Assembly: GCA_002719315.1 (NCBI GenBank)
Contig: PBHD01000001.1
Location: 241,085-305,084, forward strand
DNA length: 64,000 bases
Origin: Flavobacteriaceae bacterium
GTDB lineage: Bacteria > Bacteroidota > Bacteroidia > Flavobacteriales > Flavobacteriaceae
Direction of reading: 5' to 3'
Shown here: in pieces, positions 31,320 through 41,279 of the stretch
Numbering within the stretch: the first letter of the stretch is position 1
Layout: each line of letters begins with the position of its first letter
Notes under the pieces: model-generated
Database searches by the model: none
What the model saw: only the letters and a program-made list of their open reading frames with translations
What the model was told of the DNA's origin: nothing
Position numbers and translations under genes: made by a program

Positions 31320-31392
31320 GACTTGGTAGCTCAGTTGGTAGAGCATCTCCCTTTTAAGGAGAGGGTCCTGGGTTCGAGACCCAGCCAAGTCA
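31320..31392 (+). tRNA. tRNA-Lys(UUU) copy 2
   Basis: Body identical to copy 1; acceptor GACTTGG/CCAAGTC. Confidence 0.95.
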
Positions 31393-31401
31393 CTTAAAAT
31401 T

Positions 31402-31487
31402 GCGCATGTGGCGGAATTGGTATACGCGCTAGGTTGAGGGCCTAGTGGGGTTTATTCCCCATGGAAGTTCGAGTCTTCTCATGCGCA
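31402..31487 (+). tRNA. tRNA-Leu(GAG)
   Basis: Acceptor GCGCATG/CATGCGC; anticodon arm CTAGG-TTGAGGG-CCTAG; long variable arm TGGGGTTTATTCCCCA. Confidence 0.94.
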
Positions 31488-31508
31488 CATTATTACTTCT
31501 ATAATTCC

Positions 31509-31516
31509 TATATTTG
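31509..31516 (+). promoter_or_regulatory. -7 box TATATTTG upstream of crtB
   Basis: TAnnTTTG consensus, 19 nt before ATG 31536. Confidence 0.4.
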
Positions 31517-31535
31517 ATTGTTTAATATTTAAAAA

Positions 31536-32375
31536 ATGATAAGTCTCTTCAATAATATTAGTCAGGAATTTAGCAAACAAGTGACAATTAAATATAGCAC
31601 ATCATTTTCCTTAGCTACTAAAACATTAGATTCTTCAATCAGAAATCATATATATAACATTTATGGTTTTGTCCGTTTTGCAGATGAAATAGTTGACACT
31701 TTTCATGACTTTCCTAAAAAAGAGCTTTTAGAAAATTTTGAAAAAAATTTATTGATGGCATTAGATAATAAAATTAGCTTAAATCCTATTTTAAATTCAT
31801 TTCAAATTACTGTTAATAAATTTAATATTGATTACTCTTTAATTGAAGCTTTTTTAAAAAGCATGAGGTGGGATTTAAATAAAAAAGAATATAAATCACA
31901 AAAAGAATATAAAAAATATATATATGGATCTGCAGATGTAGTTGGTCTAATGTGTTTAAAAGTTTTTGTTAATGGAGATCAATTAAAATATGATGAGCTA
32001 ATGCCAAATGCAATGGCTCTTGGATCAGCATTTCAAAAAGTGAATTTTTTAAGAGACTTAAAAAATGATTTTGAAAATTTAAATAGATCTTATTTTCCAA
32101 ATATTGATTTTACTAACTTTTCTGAAGAATCAAAAAAAAGAATAATTAATGAAATTAAAAATGATTTTAATTTAGCATTAAAAGGAATCAAAAAGCTCCC
32201 TAATACTTCTAAATTAGGAGTTTATACTGCGTATAAATATTATTACAAATTACTCAATAAGTTAGAAAACACTCCTTCTGTTAAAATTAAATCTACAAGA
32301 ATTAGAATACCAAATTATCAAAAAATTAAACTTTTATTGTACTCTTATTTTCAACATCAATTTAAATTTATATAA
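31536..32375 (+). CDS. crtB: Phytoene synthase (squalene/phytoene synthase family)
   Basis: YSTSFSLATKTL; YGFVRFADEIVDTF; GSADVVGLMCLKVF; AFQKVNFLRDLKNDF. Confidence 0.9.
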   Translation: MISLFNNISQEFSKQVTIKYSTSFSLATKTLDSSIRNHIYNIYGFVRFADEIVDTFHDFPKKELLENFEKNLLMALDNKISLNPILNSFQITVNKFNIDYSLIEAFLKSMRWDLNKKEYKSQKEYKKYIYGSADVVGLMCLKVFVNGDQLKYDELMPNAMALGSAFQKVNFLRDLKNDFENLNRSYFPNIDFTNFSEESKKRIINEIKNDFNLALKGIKKLPNTSKLGVYTAYKYYYKLLNKLENTPSVKIKSTRIRIPNYQKIKLLLYSYFQHQFKFI

Positions 32376-32384
32376 TTTTATATC

Positions 32385-32828
32385 ATGATAATTCTATGGA
32401 TAATAATTTTAATTTTTTCTTTTCTTTTTATGGAACTTAATGCATGGTTTACTCATAAATATATAATGCATGGTTTTTTATGGTCCATACACAAGGATCA
32501 TCATAAAAAACATGGAAAATCTTGGTTTGAAAGAAATGATTTGTTTTTCATCTACTATGCTCTCGTTAGTTTCGGGTTTGTTATTTTATGGGGAGAGTAT
32601 AACTTTTGGCCTGGATTACCTATTGCTATAGGAATTTTTCTTTATGGTCTTTGTTATTTTATTGTTCATGATATTTTTATTCACCAAAGGTTTAAATTAT
32701 TTAGAAACATTGACAATAAATATGCTAGGGGAATAAGAAGAGCTCATAAAGTTCATCACAAAAATATTAATAAAAATAATGGTGAATGTTTTGGAATGTT
32801 ATGGGTTCCAAAAAAATATTTTAAATAA
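32385..32828 (+). CDS. crtZ: Beta-carotene hydroxylase
   Basis: Membrane di-iron His motifs: HKYIMHG, HKDHHKKH, HDIFIHQR, HKVHHKN; follows crtB. Confidence 0.88.
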   Translation: MIILWIIILIFSFLFMELNAWFTHKYIMHGFLWSIHKDHHKKHGKSWFERNDLFFIYYALVSFGFVILWGEYNFWPGLPIAIGIFLYGLCYFIVHDIFIHQRFKLFRNIDNKYARGIRRAHKVHHKNINKNNGECFGMLWVPKKYFK

Positions 32829-34184
32829 TTATAATTTTAGCCAATTATTTACAAAAACACATTTTCGACTATCCTTGTTTATGTTAATATATGTTTCCTC
32901 AATTTTTTCTTCCATCCAAGTCTGAATTATCTTAATTTGTTTTTCCTTTAACGCAAGGTCTTTAATTTTAGAATAGTCTAATGAATAATCAGCTTTATGT
33001 TCATCAAATCGATTACTAATCAACAAAATCTTATATTTTTTTAATCCTGATCTATCTTCATCTAAAATTGGATATGAAATCTCTCCATCTTTCAAGTTTC
33101 TAATTTGATTATATAAAACAGGATCCAGTTTAGTTAGCTCAAATTTATTATCTCCAGTTTCTGGGTTTATAAGGACACCACCATTAAATTTAGTTTCCTT
33201 TTCAGTTGAAAAAGCTAAAGCTGCTTTCTCAAAAGAAATTTCTTTGTTAATTATTCTTGTTCTAATTGTGTCAATAATTTTTTTTGCTTCTAACAACTGA
33301 GGAGGATCAATCTTTGGAGTTAATAAAATATGTCTAATATCAACTTCTTGTCCTCTAATTTTATCTACTAAAATAATATGCCATCCAAAATCAGATTTAA
33401 AAGGTTCCGAAATTTCTCCTTCCTGCAACCTAAAGGCAACATCTCTAAATTCTTTTACCATTCTTGGTTTTTTTCTATGTAAAGTATATTTTCCACCACT
33501 AGATCTGGAACCAGGATCTTGAGAATATAAAATAGCCTTTGACGAAAAGCTTGATCCGTTTTCTAAAATATCTTCTTTAAATGACTTTAACAAATTGATT
33601 ATTCTATTTTCTTCATTTTTAGAAACTTTAGGCTCTATAACAATTTGTGAAATTTCCAGTTCAGTACCTATAACTGGAAGATCTATTTCAGGTATTGAAT
33701 TAAAAAAAAGTCTTACCTCTTCTGGTGTAATCTCAATATCTTGGATTATTTCAGCTTGCATTAAAGATGATAATTTTTGAGTCTTATTAATTTCAAAAAT
33801 TTCTTGTCTAAATGAAGGTTCATCTTCCTTATTATAAAACTCTAAAACCTTTTCAATACTACCTAGTTGATTAATAAAATTATCAATAATTCGATCAACC
33901 ATACTATAAACTTCTTCAACACTTACCTCTAAACTATCCTGAATTGCATGATGAGCATATAATTTGTCCTCCATTAATTTTCCTAGTAATTGACATCTTG
34001 AAATGCCCTTAGTTGAAATTCCTTGAGATTCCATATCAATTAATGTTTTATCAATATCAGAATCTAAAATCACATAATCTCCAATAACAGCAGACACTCC
34101 GTCAACCTTTAATTTATTAACTGAATTTTGAGAAAAAGAAAAATTAAATACTAAAAACAATATAAACAAAAGTTTTTTTTCCAT
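32829..34184 (-). CDS. SurA-like periplasmic parvulin-type peptidylprolyl isomerase
   Basis: Two PpiC-like domains (DPGSRSSGGKYTLHRK...FRLQEGEISEPFKSDFGWHIILVD; VDIRHILLTPK...). Start moved from 34223 to the Met at 34184. Confidence 0.9.
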   Translation of the reverse strand: MEKKLLFILFLVFNFSFSQNSVNKLKVDGVSAVIGDYVILDSDIDKTLIDMESQGISTKGISRCQLLGKLMEDKLYAHHAIQDSLEVSVEEVYSMVDRIIDNFINQLGSIEKVLEFYNKEDEPSFRQEIFEINKTQKLSSLMQAEIIQDIEITPEEVRLFFNSIPEIDLPVIGTELEISQIVIEPKVSKNEENRIINLLKSFKEDILENGSSFSSKAILYSQDPGSRSSGGKYTLHRKKPRMVKEFRDVAFRLQEGEISEPFKSDFGWHIILVDKIRGQEVDIRHILLTPKIDPPQLLEAKKIIDTIRTRIINKEISFEKAALAFSTEKETKFNGGVLINPETGDNKFELTKLDPVLYNQIRNLKDGEISYPILDEDRSGLKKYKILLISNRFDEHKADYSLDYSKIKDLALKEKQIKIIQTWMEEKIEETYININKDSRKCVFVNNWLKL

Positions 34185-34185
34185 A

Positions 34186-35160
34186 TTATTTATATATTTC
34201 AAATTTCTTAGATTTAATTGCATCTTGAATTATGTCTCTATCAATTATTTTTGAAAACTCAATTTTATTTTTATTTAAAATTATATTTTTAACACTTGAA
34301 ATAACATGAGATAATGGTGCTATTTCCCCATTTTTTTTATAATCTAACATATACAATAAATATAGTTCTAATGAATCTTTATATTCAAAATAATTCATTT
34401 TTTTAACATATTTTTTTAAATTATTATTGTTTATAAATGGAACAGAATTAATTAATTTTTTTTTTGTAATCCAATTTGAGTCTGAAAATATCTTGTTATT
34501 AAATTGATAAGATAAAGAATCCAAAAATTTCTTATCAATTTTATTATATCTAATAAAACTCTTTATAATTTCATTTTTATCAACGTTATCAATAGGAAAC
34601 TGAATAAAACGAATTTTATACAAAGATTCATTTAATTTAAAAATATCATAATTCTCCTCATAAAATAAATTAATTTTTTTTTCTAAAGATAATGTGTCTA
34701 ATGCTTTTTTTAATAGTTTTTCTTTATATACTGACCCATATAAATCATATCTGTAATTATTAATTAAATTCTCAAGATTATCAATTCTATATTCAGGAAG
34801 ATTAATTAAAGCTTTTTGATATAAAAGATTTTTTCTTGCCCATTTATCAATAAAATTTCTAACCTTTAAAATACTATCTTTCTTGTTGTCGAAAGAATTA
34901 AACTTCAATTTTATATCAGATTTATAAAGATATTTATCTTCCACTCTTGCAATTACTTCATCTTGTCTGTCATTACAACTAAAAAAAACAACAGAAAACA
35001 AAATAAAATTTATCAACCAATTCAATCTTATATAATTGTTATTAACAATACTATTAACATTTTTAACAAATTTTCTTAATAAATCAAATAACACCTTGTA
35101 AAACAATGACTTAATATGTTTATATTTTTTGTAGATTAATTTTTTTATTGTAAATTGCAT
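34186..35160 (-). CDS. Lipoprotein of uncertain function, possibly a divergent SurA/PpiC partner
   Basis: ILFSVVFFSC lipobox about 60 residues into the track ORF. A TTG at 35025 would place the lipobox about 16 residues from the start, so the true start is probably 35025. Directly upstream of the surA-like gene. Confidence 0.6.
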   Translation of the reverse strand: MQFTIKKLIYKKYKHIKSLFYKVLFDLLRKFVKNVNSIVNNNYIRLNWLINFILFSVVFFSCNDRQDEVIARVEDKYLYKSDIKLKFNSFDNKKDSILKVRNFIDKWARKNLLYQKALINLPEYRIDNLENLINNYRYDLYGSVYKEKLLKKALDTLSLEKKINLFYEENYDIFKLNESLYKIRFIQFPIDNVDKNEIIKSFIRYNKIDKKFLDSLSYQFNNKIFSDSNWITKKKLINSVPFINNNNLKKYVKKMNYFEYKDSLELYLLYMLDYKKNGEIAPLSHVISSVKNIILNKNKIEFSKIIDRDIIQDAIKSKKFEIYK

Positions 35161-35174
35161 AAAAATAATAACAT

Positions 35175-35498
35175 TTGAGATTAATTTTATTATTTATTTT
35201 ATTGATATCATTTTCTAAGGCCTCTTCAGCTCATAAAAATATTTTCTCCCCAAATTTAACCCCAGTTCTTCAAGAATCAAAATCAATAATCTACAAATTA
35301 GGTATTCTCTCATTAAAAGGTTTTGTAGGAAAAGGATCTATTCAAGTATACTCTATTATAGGAAATAAAATAACTGATATTGAAGTACAAAACCTATCAG
35401 AATTTAATTTACAAATTGATCTTCGAAAAAACAACATGTATGTAATTAGAGTATTGAATAATTCTGATATTAAAACTTTTAAAATTATTGTAGATTAA
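35175..35498 (+). CDS. Small secreted protein resembling an isolated type IX secretion C-terminal domain
   Basis: Signal peptide MRLILLFILLISFSKASSA, then IQVYSIIGNKITDIEV....LQIDLRKNNMYVIRVLNNSDIKTFKIIVD (Por sorting-tail-like). TTG start. Confidence 0.6.
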   Translation: MRLILLFILLISFSKASSAHKNIFSPNLTPVLQESKSIIYKLGILSLKGFVGKGSIQVYSIIGNKITDIEVQNLSEFNLQIDLRKNNMYVIRVLNNSDIKTFKIIVD

Positions 35499-35501
35499 AA
35501 A

Positions 35502-36968
35502 TTAAGGACTATAATTTGGAGCCTCTTTAGTTATAGTAATATTGTGAGGATGACTTTCCTTAACTGAAGCTGTTGTTATTTTTACAAATTTTGATTTCGA
35601 TTGTAATGTTTTAATATCTTTAGCTCCACAATATCCCATTCCAGATCTTAAACCTCCCACAAACTGATGTATACTTTCTTCTAAATTCCCCTTAAAAGGA
35701 ACTCTTCCAACAATTCCTTCAGGAACTAATTTATTAAGATCTTCTTCAACATCTTGAAAATATCGATCTTTACTTCCTTGTTTCATTGCCTCTACTGAGC
35801 CCATACCTCGGTAAGTTTTATATTTTCTACCTTCATAAATTACTGTTTCCCCAGGCGACTCTTTTGTTCCAGCTAATAATGAACCAAGCATTACAGAATC
35901 AGCTCCTGCAGCTATTGCTTTTGGGATATCTCCCGTATATCTAACCCCACCATCTGCAATGACAGGAACGTCTTTGTTTTTTAATGCTTTTGACACCTCT
36001 AAAATAGCTGAAAGCTGAGGGAATCCAACTCCAGAAATAACCCTAGTCGTACAGATTGAACCAGGACCTATTCCAACTTTAACTGCGTCAGCTCCTTCAT
36101 TTGCCAAATAAATTGCAGCCTCCGCTGTTGAAATGTTTCCAACTATAATATCTATATCAGAAAACTTGTTTTTTATTTTTTTTAAAACTTCAACAACATT
36201 TTTTGAATGAGCATGAGCTGTATCAACAACAATTGCATCAACATCAGATTTTTTTAACAGGGATACTCTTTCTAATACATCATTAGTAATTCCAACTGCT
36301 GCTGAAACTCTAAGCCTTCCATATTTATCTTTATTTGCTTTTGGTTTTTTGGTTTGTTTTGAAATATCTCTAAAAGTAATCAACCCGACAAGTCTATTAT
36401 CTTGAGAAACTACAGGTAATTTCTCAATTTTATTTTTTTCAAGAATTTTCTCAGCTTCTTTTAAAGTAATTCCATCATTAACAGTTATAATATTTTGCGA
36501 AGTCATCACTTCTTCAATTGGTCTATTATTATTTTTTTCAAATCTTAAATCACGATTAGTTACTATTCCTTTTAAATTTCCATTTTCATCTATTATTGGA
36601 ATCCCACCAATTTTATAGATTCTCATTTTTTCTTTTGCATCTATAACTAAAGATTTATCACTTAACGTAACAGGATCCATTATCATTCCTGACTCAGATC
36701 GTTTTACAGTCCTTACCTGTTCTGCCTGATCTTCAATCGACATGTTTTTATGTAAAACTCCAATACCTCCTTCTCTTGCAATCGCTATAGCCATACTGCT
36801 CTCCGTTACAGTATCCATGGCAGCAGACGAAATAGGTATGTTTAAATGAATATTTCTGCTAAACTTAGAATTAATTGAAACGTCTCTTGGCAAAACATCT
36901 GAGTACGAAGGCACTAAAAGAACGTCGTCATATGTTAACCCTTTACCAAAAAATTTATTTGAAGACAT
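35502..36968 (-). CDS. guaB: Inosine-5'-monophosphate dehydrogenase
   Basis: [17 protein letters not shown]; two CBS repeats; [31 protein letters not shown] at 36968; the track uses an upstream TTG at 36974. Confidence 0.95.
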   Translation of the reverse strand: MSSNKFFGKGLTYDDVLLVPSYSDVLPRDVSINSKFSRNIHLNIPISSAAMDTVTESSMAIAIAREGGIGVLHKNMSIEDQAEQVRTVKRSESGMIMDPVTLSDKSLVIDAKEKMRIYKIGGIPIIDENGNLKGIVTNRDLRFEKNNNRPIEEVMTSQNIITVNDGITLKEAEKILEKNKIEKLPVVSQDNRLVGLITFRDISKQTKKPKANKDKYGRLRVSAAVGITNDVLERVSLLKKSDVDAIVVDTAHAHSKNVVEVLKKIKNKFSDIDIIVGNISTAEAAIYLANEGADAVKVGIGPGSICTTRVISGVGFPQLSAILEVSKALKNKDVPVIADGGVRYTGDIPKAIAAGADSVMLGSLLAGTKESPGETVIYEGRKYKTYRGMGSVEAMKQGSKDRYFQDVEEDLNKLVPEGIVGRVPFKGNLEESIHQFVGGLRSGMGYCGAKDIKTLQSKSKFVKITTASVKESHPHNITITKEAPNYSP

Positions 36969-36970
36969 CA

Positions 36971-36993
36971 GCAATTAATTTTAAATTAATTGC
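36971..36993. repeat. Perfect inverted repeat (11-bp arms, 1-nt centre) adjoining the guaB start
   Basis: GCAATTAATTT-T-AAATTAATTGC read directly. Confidence 0.85.
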
Positions 36994-37036
36994 ATGTAAA
37001 TATACAAATTTTCATTTAAGGATTTTTTGCTGACTC

Positions 37037-37894
37037 TTAAAATTTAATTAATGCTCTAAAATTATTGATAGCATTTTCAAAACGAGAAATATTTAAGTTG
37101 ATATTATTTTCTTTATTATTAAAAAAAGTAATAAGTTTTTCTGTAGCAATATTGCCAATTAGTCTATTTGAAGCCATAGGACAACCACCATAACCCATAA
37201 TTGTACCATCAAACCTATTACAACCTGAAGAATAAGCAGATTTAATTTTATTATACCACTCATTTGGCATAGAATGAAAATGTGCCCCAAATTCAATCTC
37301 CCTATATTCGCTATTTACAGCTTTAAATAATTTTTTTATTTGATTAGTTTTTGAAATCCCAATAGTATCTGACAATGAAATAGTTTTAATTCCTAATAGT
37401 TTTAATTTATGAATCCAATCTAAAACAATTTCAATATTCCAAGGGTCTCCATAAGGATTTCCATAGGCCATAGACAAATAAACTACAACTTCCTTATTTG
37501 TTTTGTCTGATATTTCAATAATATTATTAAGCACATTAATAGATTCTTTAGTAGTTTTATTTGTATTTCTAATTTGAAAATTTTCTGAAATTGAAAAAGG
37601 ATATCCTAAAATATCAATTTGATTATAATTTGAAGCATCCAAGGCCCCTCTTTCGTTAGCTACTATTACAATAATTTTAGTTTTAGACTTTCCCTTATTT
37701 AAACTTTTAATTACATAAGGAGTATCAGACATTTGTGGAACCATTTTTTCTGAAACAAAACTTCCACAATCAATAGCATAAAAACCTACTTTCAACAAAT
37801 TGTTTATATAATTAATCTTTTTTTCTGATTCAACAAATTTTGAATAACCTTGCATAGCATCCCTGGGACATTCAATAAGTTTTATTTTTTTCAT
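37037..37894 (-). CDS. Hydroxymethylglutaryl-CoA lyase family protein
   Basis: IECPRDAMQGYSKFV; ISLSDTIGIS; EFGAHFHSMP; FDGTIMGYGGCPMA. Confidence 0.87.
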   Translation of the reverse strand: MKKIKLIECPRDAMQGYSKFVESEKKINYINNLLKVGFYAIDCGSFVSEKMVPQMSDTPYVIKSLNKGKSKTKIIVIVANERGALDASNYNQIDILGYPFSISENFQIRNTNKTTKESINVLNNIIEISDKTNKEVVVYLSMAYGNPYGDPWNIEIVLDWIHKLKLLGIKTISLSDTIGISKTNQIKKLFKAVNSEYREIEFGAHFHSMPNEWYNKIKSAYSSGCNRFDGTIMGYGGCPMASNRLIGNIATEKLITFFNNKENNINLNISRFENAINNFRALIKF

Positions 37895-38502
37895 AGTAAG
37901 ATTAATAACAATGCAATAAAAACTAAAACTGAAGACTGTAAATAATTAAAAAAAATATTTATTTTTTTTGAAAAAATATTTTTTCCAACAAATGAAGAAA
38001 AAAATGAAACTAATGAGAAAATAAAAATTGCTTGAACTATAAAAATAATTCCTAAAATAAAAAATTGAATCTTGACATCAAGTATTTCATCAAAAAGAAA
38101 TAATGGAAAAATACTAATAAAAAACAAACTAACTTTTGGATTAATAATATTCATAATTAGACCAGTAGAATAATTATTTATCAATGTGTTTTGATTTTTT
38201 TTAATTACTTTAACTTCCCTTTTTTTTATAATTAGATTAACTGCTATATATATTAAATATAATGCTCCAAAATATTTAATAAACTTAAAGATATTTGGGT
38301 ATTCTGTAATAAGAAAACCAAATCCTAGTGATATAAAAGCAGTATGAAAAAAAAGTCCAGAAACTAAACCTAAACTAACTGAAAAGCCACTTCTAAAACC
38401 ATAATTTAGACTTTGAGACAATACATATAAAATATCTGGACCAGGACTTAATGTAAGTGTGATTGAAGTCATTAGAAATAAAAATAAAATATCAAAATCC
38501 AT
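37891..38502 (-). CDS. LysE family translocator
   Basis: LTLSPGPDILYVLSQSLNYGFRSGFSVSLG; GALYLIYIAVNLI; NPKVSLFFISIFPLF. Confidence 0.88.
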   Translation of the reverse strand: MDFDILFLFLMTSITLTLSPGPDILYVLSQSLNYGFRSGFSVSLGLVSGLFFHTAFISLGFGFLITEYPNIFKFIKYFGALYLIYIAVNLIIKKREVKVIKKNQNTLINNYSTGLIMNIINPKVSLFFISIFPLFLFDEILDVKIQFFILGIIFIVQAIFIFSLVSFFSSFVGKNIFSKKINIFFNYLQSSVLVFIALLLILL

Positions 38503-38526
38503 TTTATCTCTTTTATAATATTGATT

Positions 38527-38534
38527 TATATTTG
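38527..38534 (+). promoter_or_regulatory. -7 box TATATTTG upstream of the DUF3050 gene
   Basis: TAnnTTTG consensus, 26 nt before ATG 38561. Confidence 0.38.
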
Positions 38535-38560
38535 CTAACTTAAAAAATAGATCATTACAA

Positions 38561-39322
38561 ATGATAAATTTGTTTGAACAAGAACTAGCTCCTTATAGAA
38601 AAAAACTTAAAGAACATGAATTATATTCATCCATAAAATCTATTGAAAATATTCAAGTTTTTACTGAATATCATGTCTTTGCTGTATGGGATTTCATGTC
38701 TTTGTTAAAAAAGTTGCAATTACAATTAACCTGTGTTTCAATACCATGGAAACCAAAAGGCTTTCAAAAAGCATCTAGGCTTATAAATGAAATAGTTTGG
38801 GGAGAAGAGTCAGATATAGATCATAAAGGAAATCCCATGAGTCACTATGAAATGTACTTAAATTCAATGGATTTAATTAAAAGTGATTCTAGTAAAATAA
38901 AATCTTTAATTAAAAACTGGGATATTAATTTAACATCACACAAAAATATTGAAAATGAAAATCTTCCTTTATTTATTGAAAATTTTTTAAAATTTACTTT
39001 TAATATTATTTCATTAAATGAGCCTCATATAACATCTGCTGTTTTTACTTTTGGTAGAGAAGATTTGATTCCAGATATGTTTATTGAGATTATAAAAAAC
39101 ATAAAGACTAATGATAAAATAAATATTCAGCCTCTAATTTATTATTTTGAAAGACATGTTGAATTGGATTCAGACGAACACGGTCCATTAGCTTTAGAAA
39201 TGGTTAATGATTTATGTGGATCAGATAAGAAAAAATGGCATGAAGCTTTAGATTATTCAAAAAAAGCAATGGAAATGAGAATTAAGCTATGGGATGGAAT
39301 CTTAAAAATTATTTCTAAGTAA
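38561..39322 (+). CDS. DUF3050 domain protein (heme-oxygenase-like fold suspected)
   Basis: ENIQVFTEYHVFAVWDFMSLLKKLQ; YYFERHVELDSDEHGPLALEM. Confidence 0.8.
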   Translation: MINLFEQELAPYRKKLKEHELYSSIKSIENIQVFTEYHVFAVWDFMSLLKKLQLQLTCVSIPWKPKGFQKASRLINEIVWGEESDIDHKGNPMSHYEMYLNSMDLIKSDSSKIKSLIKNWDINLTSHKNIENENLPLFIENFLKFTFNIISLNEPHITSAVFTFGREDLIPDMFIEIIKNIKTNDKINIQPLIYYFERHVELDSDEHGPLALEMVNDLCGSDKKKWHEALDYSKKAMEMRIKLWDGILKIISK

Positions 39323-39355
39323 TATTATATTTTAATAAATTAAACAAAAAATATT

Positions 39356-40363
39356 ATGAAAAAATTTATCTTTTGTTTCTTATTCTGCTTTTACCTCTTT
39401 TCCCAATCTGATTTATCGATAAATTACTCCAATAAAATTACATCAGAGGAGCTAAAAGAGTTATTATATGTTTTTGCCTCAGATTATTTTGGAGGAAGAG
39501 AAGTAGGTTCAAAAGGACAAAAAATTGCCGTTGATTTTTTAAGAGAATTTTATATAAGAAATTCCATTGATCCCGCTAAAGGAACAGACAATTACTTTCA
39601 ATACATTAAAAATATTAAAACTAGAAAATACTACCTTGGTAAACAATTCATTAGATCTGGTGTCTTTGACTCAGAAAATGTCGTATCAATAATTCGTGGT
39701 TCAGAGTTTCCAAACGAATATATTGTTATATCTGCACATCTTGACGCCCATGGAACTCATGATGGAAAAATTTATAATGGTGCTGATGATGATGGCTCAG
39801 GTAATGTTTCTATTCTTGAAATAGCTCAAAGTTTCGCTCTTGCCGTTAAAGACGGACACGCTCCAAAAAGATCAATTATTTTTTTACATGTAACAGCTGA
39901 AGAGAAAGGGCTTATTGGCTCTCAATATTATGTAAACAATCCTCTTTATCCTCTTGAGGATACGATGGCTAATTTAAATATAGATATGATTGGTAGGGTT
40001 GATCCTAAAAGAAAAGACAAAGATCCAAATTACATATATTTAATTGGTTCAGATAAAATCAGTCAAGAACTTCATGATATTTCTGAAAATATTAATTCTA
40101 AGTATACACAGTTAAAACTAGATTATAAATATAATGATGATAATGATCCCAACCGGTTCTATTATAGAAGTGACCATTATAATTTTGCAAAAAATAATAT
40201 TCCAGTTATTTTTTATTTTAACGGTACTCATGAAGATTATCATGAACCCTCAGATACTGCTGATAAAATAAACTACAAGTTACTTGAAAAAAGAACAAAA
40301 TTAATTTTTCATACAGCTTGGGAGCTTGCAAATAGAAAAAACAGATTATCTATTAATAATTAG
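39356..40363 (+). CDS. Secreted M28 family metallopeptidase
   Basis: Signal peptide; YIVISAHLDAHGTHDGKIYNGADDDGSGNVSILEIA; LHVTAEEKGLIGSQYY; RSDHYNFAKNNIPVIFYFNGTHEDYHEPSDT. Confidence 0.92.
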   Translation: MKKFIFCFLFCFYLFSQSDLSINYSNKITSEELKELLYVFASDYFGGREVGSKGQKIAVDFLREFYIRNSIDPAKGTDNYFQYIKNIKTRKYYLGKQFIRSGVFDSENVVSIIRGSEFPNEYIVISAHLDAHGTHDGKIYNGADDDGSGNVSILEIAQSFALAVKDGHAPKRSIIFLHVTAEEKGLIGSQYYVNNPLYPLEDTMANLNIDMIGRVDPKRKDKDPNYIYLIGSDKISQELHDISENINSKYTQLKLDYKYNDDNDPNRFYYRSDHYNFAKNNIPVIFYFNGTHEDYHEPSDTADKINYKLLEKRTKLIFHTAWELANRKNRLSINN

Positions 40364-41247
40364 TTTATTTTTTTTTTATTAAAAATTCCATAAATATTTT
40401 GGTCTATAAATTTATCTGGAAATTTTTCATCTCCTTTAAAACCTAAAACTACATTTCCACTATCTTCAGGTACGTAATTTGTTCTAAAAATATAATCCCA
40501 AATACTTAAGCTAATTGCAAAATTGACCCCTACTCTATTTTGAGGAGTGTTCTTTGCATGATGATATAAATGCATTATTGGGTTATTAAATATATATTTT
40601 AAGGGTCCCCATGAAATTTTTATGTTTGAATGATTAAAATGACCAATTGTAATTGCAATAAAATGAACTATATAGGCTTGTTCAGGTTCAAACCCTCCAA
40701 TCAACATTACACCAATAGTTTTAAATGGTTTATAAATAACATTTTCCATCCAATGGTATCTCATATGAGACGAAAAACTCATCTCCTTTACAGAATGGTG
40801 TACTTTGTGAAAATTCCACAAAAAATCAATTTTGTGAAGAAAAAAATGGGCAATCCATTGAAAAAAATCAACTATTACAAAAAATATCAATAATTGAATT
40901 GAAATATGAAAAGAGCTTAAATCAATAATTTTTAAAGCATTCATTTCAATTCCTTGAGAGATGAAAAATTGATAAATTATTTCATAAACACCACTTATTA
41001 TAATTGAAAAAATAAAAAAATTAAAAACTAAATAGAAGCCGTCAAGCCAAAAATCTTTCCTAATAATTTTTTGATTTTTCCTCCATGGAAAAATTATTTC
41101 AAGTAACCATACAATTAAAGAAATTAAAATAATTCCCCAAAAGAAATTTTCATACCATATTCCATCAAAAATAATTAAACCAATAAGCCATTGAAAAGAA
41201 GAAATAAAAGAATTAAAAAATATTTCAAAATAAGAATTAATTAACAT
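40360..41247 (-). CDS. Sterol desaturase/fatty acid hydroxylase family membrane protein
   Basis: His boxes HFFLHK, HKVHHSV, HLYHHAKN. Confidence 0.88.
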   Translation of the reverse strand: MLINSYFEIFFNSFISSFQWLIGLIIFDGIWYENFFWGIILISLIVWLLEIIFPWRKNQKIIRKDFWLDGFYLVFNFFIFSIIISGVYEIIYQFFISQGIEMNALKIIDLSSFHISIQLLIFFVIVDFFQWIAHFFLHKIDFLWNFHKVHHSVKEMSFSSHMRYHWMENVIYKPFKTIGVMLIGGFEPEQAYIVHFIAITIGHFNHSNIKISWGPLKYIFNNPIMHLYHHAKNTPQNRVGVNFAISLSIWDYIFRTNYVPEDSGNVVLGFKGDEKFPDKFIDQNIYGIFNKKKIN

Positions 41248-41279
41248 GTACTAATTAAAATAAAAATTATTGACAAATA

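Noticed and set aside
31239-31520. tRNA cluster as an integration site for a genomic island
   Set aside because: No integrase, no direct repeat of a tRNA 3' end seen downstream, and neighbours are ordinary chromosomal genes.
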